Assembly: GCA_001796865.1 (NCBI GenBank)
Contig: MGNQ01000053.1
Location: forward strand, 56,096-67,056
Source of the DNA: Chloroflexi bacterium RBG_16_56_11
Lineage (GTDB): Bacteria; Chloroflexota; Dehalococcoidia; Dehalococcoidales; RBG-16-60-22
Length of the DNA: 10,961 nt
Direction of reading: 5' to 3'
Below are positions 1-5,487 of the stretch, in pieces. The position numbers and the translations under genes are program-made. The notes under the pieces are model-generated. The model was not told the DNA's origin and searched no databases. It was given only the letters and a program-made list of their open reading frames with translations. Positions within the stretch are counted from its first letter, which is position 1; each line of letters opens with the position of its first letter.

Positions 1-227
1 TTATCAAGGACATGAAGACCTTTAAAAACGCCGCCGGCCTGGTGCGCCTGGACCGCCTCTCCCGGACCTACCCGCGCCTCATCTCGAATGTCATGGAGAA
101 GATGTACCGCGTCGACGGCACGCCGCGGACGAAGCTGCTGCGACTGGCCCGGAAAGAAGCATTAAAAGAAATCGGACTGAAGAACCTGGCCGCTGACGGT
201 ATCAGGATTGGGAGAGCGCTGCTATGA
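1..227 (+). CDS. fixC: FixC-like ETF-quinone oxidoreductase flavoprotein, C-terminal end (5' truncated by window)
   Basis: Only the last ~74 codons are visible, reading from position 3 to TGA 225-227; the true start lies before the window, and the internal ATG at 12 is not the start. The visible peptide (IKDMKTFKNAAG, then RTYPRLISNVMEKMYRVDGTPR, written here as one stretch only in part) resembles the end of FixC/ETF:quinone oxidoreductase-type flavoproteins, where a K-D-x-K-T-F segment is followed by a Y-P helix and an 'xVDGxP' turn. Family members are FAD proteins that pass electrons from an electron-transfer flavoprotein to quinone or ferredoxin together with FixX. The stop overlaps the next start as ATGA (224-227), so translation of the FixX-like gene is probably coupled. 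The FAD-binding part is outside the window, so the call rests on the C-terminus plus neighbours. Confidence 0.75.
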   Translation, partial: IKDMKTFKNAAGLVRLDRLSRTYPRLISNVMEKMYRVDGTPRTKLLRLARKEALKEIGLKNLAADGIRIGRALL

Positions 228-499
228 AAGTGGAAAATCTTCCCCAGCTGACCCAGTTCATAGTCGACGAGCAATCTCATATCATCATCAACAAAGATGT
301 CTGCCAGTCCTGCGACCAACATCCCTGCGTCAGGGCCTGCCCGGCCAACTGCTACACGTTCGACGAGGCTACGCAACGGCTGAGCGTCGTCTACGAGACC
401 TGCCTGGAGTGCGGCACCTGCCATGTTATCTGCGATAAAGGGGCAGTAGACTGGTCGTACCCGCGGGGCGGCTACGGCGTATGCTGCCGCCTCACCTGA
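224..499 (+). CDS. fixX: FixX-like ferredoxin, two Fe-S cluster motifs
   Basis: This is a 91-residue protein of ferredoxin size. It has a first cysteine group C27-x2-C30-x4-C35-x3-C39-P and a second, classical group C60-x2-C63-x2-C66-x3-C70. An additional C43 and a C-terminal CC pair also occur. FixX proteins are small ferredoxin-like partners of FixC that carry electrons from the ETF flavoprotein towards quinone; they act at the cytoplasmic face of the membrane. The second motif is a canonical 4Fe-4S ligand set. The first has an irregular x4 spacing, as is usual in FixX, so whether a cluster is built there is uncertain. The ATG overlaps the preceding stop (ATGA) and an ETF beta gene follows after a few bases, which supports the Fix/ETF assignment over a generic ferredoxin. 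Confidence 0.85.
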   Translation: MKVENLPQLTQFIVDEQSHIIINKDVCQSCDQHPCVRACPANCYTFDEATQRLSVVYETCLECGTCHVICDKGAVDWSYPRGGYGVCCRLT

Positions 500-502
500 A
501 GA

Positions 503-1381
503 GTGATGAAAATTATCGTCTGCCTGAAAGAGGTAATCGACCCGGCCCTGAGTCTGGGTTCCGGCCTGAGACACAGGGTGGTCTTCCGGGAAGGCCTGCC
601 CCGGCGGCTGAATCCCGCTGACGCCGCCGCCCTGGCGCTGGCCCTGGGCTTGAAGTCAACGGGCGGGGAAATCACCCTGGTGTCCATCGGCCCGGAGAGG
701 GTGGAGAGCTACCTTAAAAACGGATTGGCGCTAGGGGCAGACCGGGCGGTTCGCATTTATGCAGAAGGCCCGGACGGGCTATCGGCGTACCGGAAAGCGA
801 AAATCCTGTCGAGGCTGGTAACTTTATACGGCGCCGATATCGTTCTCACGGGCGCCCGGAGCCTGGATACCGCCAGCGGACTGGTCGGGCCGCTGCTGGC
901 GGGCTGGCTGGGCTTTGCCTGTGTCAGCTATGCCACCGGCCTTGAGCTTGACGCCGCGAGTAATAGTATCATCGCCACACGGGACATCGGCCAGGGACGC
1001 CGGGAAAAGGTCGGCGTTACCCTGCCCGTGGTAGTTACATTGAAGAGCGAAGCAAGGCTGCCTTACGCCTCCATGGACAACCTCATCGAGGGACAGCAGC
1101 GTGAAGTGATAAGGCTGTCTCCGGCCGACCTGGGACTCTCGGCTACAGAGCTGGTGAATGAACCGTTAACGGTGGCCGGCCGGGACTATCCGAGGCCGCG
1201 TCCGGTCAAAGTGCCGCCTCTGGACACCTCGCTGCCCGCTTTTGAACGTATTTTACAGCTATTGCAGGGTGGCGTGTCCCGGCGCCGGGGATTAAGGCTC
1301 GCGGGAGACGCCGATGAACTGGCCGAGCAGCTTTTCCAGATGCTGAAAGCAGAAGGGGTCTTGAAGACCCGTGACGTATGA
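503..1381 (+). CDS. Electron transfer flavoprotein beta subunit (FixA/EtfB family, divergent)
   Basis: The N-terminus (KIIVCLKEVIDP) is the typical first strand of the ETF beta subunit. It is followed by the family's 'NPADAAALALALGLK' and 'GPERVESYLKNGLALGADRAVRI' segments and by 'ADIVLTGARSLDTASGLVGP'. ETF beta binds AMP or FAD and, with the alpha subunit, shuttles electrons from dehydrogenases to an ETF-quinone oxidoreductase. Two starts compete: GTG at 503 and ATG at 506; ATG 506 gives the usual MKIIV start and is preferred. At about 291 residues it is longer than the common ~255, with a C-terminal extension from about residue 235. The motif usually written A-I-D-G-D-T-A-Q reads S-L-D-T-A-S-G-L here. 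No alpha subunit is in the window, so it should lie upstream. The stop overlaps the glycosyltransferase start (ATGA), placing the gene in the putative mycofactocin operon. Confidence 0.85.
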   Translation: MMKIIVCLKEVIDPALSLGSGLRHRVVFREGLPRRLNPADAAALALALGLKSTGGEITLVSIGPERVESYLKNGLALGADRAVRIYAEGPDGLSAYRKAKILSRLVTLYGADIVLTGARSLDTASGLVGPLLAGWLGFACVSYATGLELDAASNSIIATRDIGQGRREKVGVTLPVVVTLKSEARLPYASMDNLIEGQQREVIRLSPADLGLSATELVNEPLTVAGRDYPRPRPVKVPPLDTSLPAFERILQLLQGGVSRRRGLRLAGDADELAEQLFQMLKAEGVLKTRDV

Positions 1382-2832
1382 AAGGATTTGCTTTCTCTCT
1401 AGCCCGTGATGCGTATCTCCGGGAAGACATCGACGGCTTCCATCTAATTTCGCGGCACCCGCCCAAAATGCTCCGGGTAAACAGGTCATTGTTCCAGCTC
1501 CTCAATCACATCCAGACCGGAGGCGAGCTGGCCGGTTTTCATGAACTTAATCCCGGCCTTGACCGGGCCCGGGTTTTACGGACGCTCCTTTCCCTCGTCG
1601 CGAAAGACTACCTTAAACTGGAAACAATCGCCGAACTTGTTTCCTATCCGGCGGTCTCGATTATTGTCCCGGTGCACAACCAGCCGGGGGACCTCCGGGA
1701 ATGTCTGGCGTCGCTACAAAACCTCGACTACCCGCGAAACCGGCGGGAAATCATCGTAGTGGACGACGGCTCCCGGGAAGAACTCTCGCCGGAGTTCAGC
1801 TCCCCGAATATCCGGGTCATCCGACAGGCGGAACCGGGGGGGCCGGCGGCCGCCCGCAATACCGGGGCCGCCGGGGCCTCAGGGGAAATTTTCGCCTTCC
1901 TGGATGCCGACTGCGTCGCTGGAAAAAGCTGGCTAAGGGAGCTCGTCCCCTTTTTCCAGGCGGCTGGGTTGGGGGCAGCGGGGGGCTATATCGAGGGATA
2001 TCGCCGGCGAACCCTTCTCGACCGGTACGAATCGGCCGCGTCGCCGCTCAACATGGGTAACCGACTGCGGTTGGAAGGCAAGACCGTGTCTACTTTCTAT
2101 GTCCCGACAGCCAATATGCTGGTCACGCGCGAATGTTTTATGTCAACCGATGGGTTCAACAGTCGGAGACGCCTGGGTGAGGACGTGGACTTCTGCTGGC
2201 GATTGAGACAGCTTGGCTACAGTCTCCTTTATATACCTGCCGGCAGTGTGGCCCACAAGCACCGCAACCGCCCGGGGGAGATGCTGCGGCGCCGCTTCCA
2301 GTACGGCACCTCCGAGGCCAGCCTCTACCGCGCTCACTGCGCTAAGAAAAAGACCTTTGTTTTTCCCGTTTTCGCCGGACTTTCTTTCCTGGCTCTGGCC
2401 ATGGCTATCCTGCTATTGAACCCTTATCCACTGGCCGCCATGCCTCTGTTGTTCCTGGCCGACCTGTGGCACCGGTCGGCGGCATCCAGGAAGATCAAAA
2501 CATCTCTGGCGTTCATGCCACTGGCCGGTTCAGCATTCCGGACCCACTTCTCCTTTATCTATTTTGCTTGTTTCCACCTGGTGAGATATTACCTCGTTTT
2601 GATTATCGGGCTGGGCTTTTTATGGTATCCCTTCTGGTTCTTCGGCGGTCTGGCCGTCATCGATACATCCGCCGTCGACTACCGGGTGAAAAAACCGGAA
2701 CTGCTTTACCCCGTCTTCCTCTTCTTTTATATCCTGGAGCACCTGGCCTATCAGCTCGGGGTCTTGTTGGGGTGCGTGAGAGCGGGGTATTTCGGTTCAT
2801 ACCGGCTGGCTTTCCGGTCCTCCGGATTTTAA
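1378..2832 (+). CDS. mftF: Mycofactocin-type family 2 glycosyltransferase (MftF-like), membrane protein
   Basis: A 484-residue protein. Residues 1-90 form a small N-terminal domain like the one preceding the transferase in MftF. Residues 93-290 are a GT-A family 2 transferase: VSIIVPVHNQ (93-102), nucleotide-binding VVDDGS (127-132), GPAAARNTG (155-163), the D176-A-D178 metal motif, and GEDVDFCWRL (267-276). Segments shared with mycobacterial MftF (recalled, not searched) include the R-Y-E...M-G-x-R stretch at 216-229 and Y-V-P-T-A at 241-245. The C-terminal half has hydrophobic segments at about 327-347, 352-363, 391-428 and 442-467, so it is membrane anchored. MftF attaches an oligoglucose chain to premycofactocin, a redox cofactor made from a ribosomal peptide. 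The ATG overlaps the ETF beta stop. A generic GT2 is the alternative, but the shared architecture and ETF neighbours favour MftF. Confidence 0.8.
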   Translation: MKGFAFSLARDAYLREDIDGFHLISRHPPKMLRVNRSLFQLLNHIQTGGELAGFHELNPGLDRARVLRTLLSLVAKDYLKLETIAELVSYPAVSIIVPVHNQPGDLRECLASLQNLDYPRNRREIIVVDDGSREELSPEFSSPNIRVIRQAEPGGPAAARNTGAAGASGEIFAFLDADCVAGKSWLRELVPFFQAAGLGAAGGYIEGYRRRTLLDRYESAASPLNMGNRLRLEGKTVSTFYVPTANMLVTRECFMSTDGFNSRRRLGEDVDFCWRLRQLGYSLLYIPAGSVAHKHRNRPGEMLRRRFQYGTSEASLYRAHCAKKKTFVFPVFAGLSFLALAMAILLLNPYPLAAMPLLFLADLWHRSAASRKIKTSLAFMPLAGSAFRTHFSFIYFACFHLVRYYLVLIIGLGFLWYPFWFFGGLAVIDTSAVDYRVKKPELLYPVFLFFYILEHLAYQLGVLLGCVRAGYFGSYRLAFRSSGF

Positions 2833-2847
2833 CGAGACGCTTACTTT

Positions 2848-2876
2848 TTGACACTATTGAACCCATAACGCATAAT
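2848..2876 (+). promoter_or_regulatory. Near-consensus sigma70-type promoter for the HAD gene
   Basis: A perfect TTGACA -35 box (2848-2853) is followed by exactly 17 bases and CATAAT (2871-2876), a 5/6 match to the -10 consensus. It sits in the 50-base gap after the glycosyltransferase. With normal -10 to +1 spacing, transcription would begin at about 2882-2884, on the GTG start of the HAD gene. The match is visible; promoter activity is inferred. Confidence 0.7.
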
Positions 2877-2882
2877 AATCGT

Positions 2883-3578
2883 GTGCCGGTAGCTATTCTC
2901 TTCGACCTGGACGATACCCTGATTACCTGGAACACCCCTCCCGACGAGGTCTGGCAGGAAATCTGCCGCCGATATGCTGCCGGATTGGAAGGACTGTTCG
3001 AAGCTATCAACAAGGCCAGAGACTGGTACTGGGGCGACCCGGAGCGCCACCGCCGCGGCCGGCTCAATCTATTCGAGGCCCGCCGCGAGGTCATCCGGCT
3101 GGCCTTTTCCCATCTCGGACTCGACTCCGCGGCGCTGGCGGATAGGATTGCCGACGCTTACAGCGCCGACCGCGAGGAAACGGCTTCCCTCGTGCCGGAT
3201 GCTACCACCACGCTGGAGTACCTGCGCGGGCGTGGCCTGAGGATGGCCTTGATAACCAACGGAGGGTCGGAGATGCAGCGCGCCAAGATTCGAAAGTTCG
3301 GGTTGGAGCCGTTTTTCGATTCCATCCTTGTTGAGGGAGAGTTCGGCTGTGGCAAACCGGACAATCGGGTCTTCCATTACACGCTGGAGAAACTGGGCGT
3401 CCGGGCGGAAAACACGTGGATGGTGGGGGATGACCTCGAGAGGGACATCGCTCCGTGCCGGCGGCTGGGAATCTACGCCGTATGGGTGGACGGAAAGGGC
3501 ACGGGTTTGTCAACACCCGGTAAGGCCAGACCGGACCGGATAATCAGGAATATTTCCGAGCTCAGGGGACCGGCCTAA
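2883..3578 (+). CDS. HAD superfamily phosphatase (subclass IA-like hydrolase)
   Basis: This 231-residue protein carries all four HAD motifs. Motif I is D8-x-D10-D11-T (nucleophile and acid/base), motif II is LITNG with T125, motif III is K158 in GKPD, and motif IV is GDD (182-184) in VGDDLERD. A helical cap lies between about residues 16 and 100, as in subclass I enzymes. These are cytoplasmic phosphohydrolases of small phosphorylated metabolites; the substrate cannot be read from sequence. The reading frame is open back to 2466, but that part is antiphased with the glycosyltransferase. GTG 2883 was chosen because motif I starts four residues later. No ribosome-binding site precedes it, and the promoter at 2848-2876 would start the mRNA at this codon, so translation is probably leaderless. 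It converges on the larA-like gene and shares stop bases with it. Confidence 0.9.
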   Translation: MPVAILFDLDDTLITWNTPPDEVWQEICRRYAAGLEGLFEAINKARDWYWGDPERHRRGRLNLFEARREVIRLAFSHLGLDSAALADRIADAYSADREETASLVPDATTTLEYLRGRGLRMALITNGGSEMQRAKIRKFGLEPFFDSILVEGEFGCGKPDNRVFHYTLEKLGVRAENTWMVGDDLERDIAPCRRLGIYAVWVDGKGTGLSTPGKARPDRIIRNISELRGPA

Positions 3579-4831
3579 CCGGTGCTGTACTGGATATCGG
3601 AGTTGGGATAGACGGCCGCCTTCGTCCTGGGGCCGTGTCCGTTTTCAAGAAGTTTCAGCACGTCACCCCAGTTGTTTACCATAACCACCTTGTCCGTATC
3701 TTCAAGATAGTTCCGGCTCGACACTTCGGGGTACTCGTTGAAAATAATCAACCGTTGGACATTCTCCGGGGGTCTCATCTGAAGTCCGAGCTCTCCCCTG
3801 ATACTGTTCCCGAAAGGTCCCATGAGATAATGTGTTATCTGGCCTTCCGGGGCGTTAGCGATGAGGACGACATCGCCTCCGGCCTTTTTCACCGAGGGAA
3901 ACGCGATGAGCAGCCCGGAGATGGCCTCGTTGGCCTTGGCGAAGGTGTTAGCGATAACGACGTCTTTGTCCCTGGCCGCCGGGGTCAGGTAGTGTGCCCT
4001 GGCCGCGGCGAGCCCGGCGGCATAGGCCGGAGCGGGGTCGCCGGCGAAGATAGCGGCCGTCTCGCCCCGGGTATTAACGAGGGCATCGATTTTAATGTCC
4101 AGCCCGACCATTTTCACGGCCTCGTCGATGTCACGGCGCCGGGGATTGTGTTCGATAGCGCCCATGCCGGTTATGGTGTCTTTCACCGCCTTCTCCGGCG
4201 CATGGAGCGCCACGATGGTATCATAGGCGGCCACCCCGGGGAGGACCAGCTTCCCACCGCCGCCGAACCCGGCCATGATATGCGGCACGATAGACCCAAC
4301 ACCTATTTTGAGGTCGCACTTCATGACCTCGGCGTTAATGCAAATCCTTGTGCCCCGCATGGTCGTACCGACATAGACACAGTTGGCGAAAGGGGAATGA
4401 TTGTAGACCGGGAACCTCGCCAGCACGTCTTCCCCCAGTTTCTTGACGAAGTCCAGACGGTGCATCGCCCCGTGGCAGCCACAGGCGGCGATAAAGCGAA
4501 TCCGGTGGTCTTCAATACCGGCGGCGGCCAGCTCGCCCAGGACGTGGGGCACAATCTCCGCCACGCGGGTCACCCTGGCCATGTCGTCAAAGACGATGAC
4601 GACCTCTTTCTTCCCGCGGGCGTATTCGCGAAGGGGCGGGAGGCCGATGGGATGGGCAACCGCTTTTTTAATTTCCGGCGACTTCATTCTGGGGCGGTCA
4701 TGTCCCGCCATGTTGCAGATTTCAACCTGCCAGCTGGCGGGGAGGTCTATTTTCAGCTCTTTCTCACCATGCCAGGCAAGCTGGGGTAAAATGATAGTGT
4801 TCGGCAAAATGCCTCCTGTTCCACCGGGCAT
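3575..4831 (-). CDS. LarA-like (DUF2088) nickel-pincer-type racemase/epimerase
   Basis: A 418-residue protein of the lactate racemase LarA family, numbered from ATG 4831. Aligned by eye with the published LarA residues (H108, H174, K184, H200), the counterparts are H120 in ACGCHGAMH, H184 in VPHIMAGFGGGGK, K194 at the end of that stretch, and H210 in YDTIVALH. The 10- and 16-residue spacings match exactly. LarA uses a nickel-pincer nucleotide bound covalently to that lysine to invert 2-hydroxy acids. The usual DDxTRP(T)P segment reads DDMARVTR (82-89), so substrate handling may differ. ATG 4831 follows the Nudix stop directly (TAA-ATG) without a ribosome-binding site. AGGAGG at 4817-4812 lies just upstream of an in-frame TTG at 4807, a credible alternative start giving 410 residues. 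LarB, LarC and LarE, needed to make the cofactor, are not in the window. Substrate unknown. Confidence 0.85.
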   Translation of the reverse strand: MPGGTGGILPNTIILPQLAWHGEKELKIDLPASWQVEICNMAGHDRPRMKSPEIKKAVAHPIGLPPLREYARGKKEVVIVFDDMARVTRVAEIVPHVLGELAAAGIEDHRIRFIAACGCHGAMHRLDFVKKLGEDVLARFPVYNHSPFANCVYVGTTMRGTRICINAEVMKCDLKIGVGSIVPHIMAGFGGGGKLVLPGVAAYDTIVALHAPEKAVKDTITGMGAIEHNPRRRDIDEAVKMVGLDIKIDALVNTRGETAAIFAGDPAPAYAAGLAAARAHYLTPAARDKDVVIANTFAKANEAISGLLIAFPSVKKAGGDVVLIANAPEGQITHYLMGPFGNSIRGELGLQMRPPENVQRLIIFNEYPEVSSRNYLEDTDKVVMVNNWGDVLKLLENGHGPRTKAAVYPNSDIQYSTG

Positions 4832-5275
4832 TTATATTATACTGTTCCGTTTCAGGACGGACCGCAATGAGTCGGGAATATCCAGCGCCGCGACTTCTTC
4901 TAGCGGAATCCACCGGCAGGCATCGGCGTCCGAGCGGGCCTTGAGCTCGCCGTCCAGGTAGGTGGCCTTCAAGTCCACCAGCACGTAATGATAGCGGACG
5001 CGCCCGTCGGGGTCGAGGACGATGGCGTCAGTGGCATCCAGGACGCCCCCGATTTCAACATTGACCGAGCATTCTTCGCGGACTTCCCGCCGCGCGGCTT
5101 CAGCCAGAGTTTCGCCCAGCTCCACCCGGCCGCCCGGGACGCTCCATTTTCCCCGGCCCGGCTCCCTGGCCCGCCGGACCATGAGCAGACACCCTCCCCT
5201 GACCAGCACCGCACCGACTCCCACCATGGGGAGCGCGGGGTACTGGCGGTCGTCACCGATGGGATTTTCGCTCAT
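4832..5275 (-). CDS. Nudix hydrolase
   Basis: A 147-residue Nudix domain protein from ATG 5275. The Nudix box is G49-x5-E55-x7-R63-E64-V-x-E67-E68, preceded by GKWSVPGG (42-49), so the metal-binding glutamates are intact. The glycine that usually follows two residues after EE is serine (C-S-V), a tolerated variation. Members hydrolyse nucleoside diphosphates linked to another group (ADP-ribose, NADH, oxidised nucleotides); the substrate is not predictable. The frame is open to a TTG at 5341, but that TTG is the first part of a TTGACA promoter box and the next ATG (5323) lies before the -10, so ATG 5275 is preferred. No strong ribosome-binding site precedes it. The stop TAA directly abuts the larA-like ATG, indicating one transcript. 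Confidence 0.85.
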   Translation of the reverse strand: MSENPIGDDRQYPALPMVGVGAVLVRGGCLLMVRRAREPGRGKWSVPGGRVELGETLAEAARREVREECSVNVEIGGVLDATDAIVLDPDGRVRYHYVLVDLKATYLDGELKARSDADACRWIPLEEVAALDIPDSLRSVLKRNSII

Positions 5276-5311
5276 TCGATCAGCCGGACCGTAAGACGGC
5301 CGGACAGGGTC

Positions 5312-5341
5312 ATTATGTACCATGGTCGATTGCCGTGTCAA
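5312..5341 (-). promoter_or_regulatory. Probable sigma70-type promoter of the Nudix-larA operon
   Basis: On the minus strand TTGACA (5341-5336) is followed by 18 bases and CATAAT (5317-5312). The boxes are the same as those of the HAD promoter. Transcription would start at about 5305, giving a ~30-base leader before ATG 5275. The location inside the longest open frame argues for the shorter Nudix protein. Activity is inferred. Confidence 0.5.
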
Positions 5342-5360
5342 AAATACCCCTGACTATTAA

Positions 5361-5380
5361 CCCGGTGAGTCCGGGCGATT
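5361..5380. other. Short inverted repeat CCGGG stem with T-run in the divergent intergenic region
   Basis: CCCGG (5361-5365), five-base loop, CCGGG (5371-5375), then CGATTTTT. It looks like a weak intrinsic terminator on the + strand, but no + strand gene ends before it. It lies between the divergent Nudix and kinase promoters and could equally be a regulator site. A 5-bp stem may also be chance. Confidence 0.25.
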
Positions 5381-5436
5381 TTTACACATCGTTTACATAA
5401 CGAAGCAGGATATTAATCAAATATTTACCGGGGCGA

Positions 5437-5445
5437 TGATATATT
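5437..5445 (+). promoter_or_regulatory. Possible extended -10 promoter of the kinase-regulator operon
   Basis: TGATATATT is an extended -10 form (TG-n-TATATT, 5/6 in the hexamer), placed about 40 bases before the kinase ATG. No good -35 lies 17 bases upstream. Two TTTACA hexamers at 5381-5386 and 5392-5397 lack a convincing -10 at the right distance. This is the best single candidate in the 146-base divergent gap. Confidence 0.3.
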
Positions 5446-5487
5446 GGTACCCGAAATGAAAAGAAAGGCGGGAAGGGAAGCTCTTTT

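Noticed and set aside
2466..2882. N-terminal extension of the HAD gene to an ATG at 2466
   Set aside because: That stretch overlaps the glycosyltransferase C-terminus in another frame, has no HAD-like content, and the family motif starts just after GTG 2883.
3635..4789. 384-codon open frame on the + strand opposite the larA-like gene
   Set aside because: It is the antisense shadow of a strongly conserved LarA-family gene, shows no recognisable domain, and its composition follows the codon pattern of the minus-strand gene.
5276..5341. 22-residue N-terminal extension of the Nudix protein from TTG 5341
   Set aside because: The TTG belongs to a TTGACA promoter box and the added residues are not Nudix-like. 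A start at 5341 cannot be excluded without transcript data.
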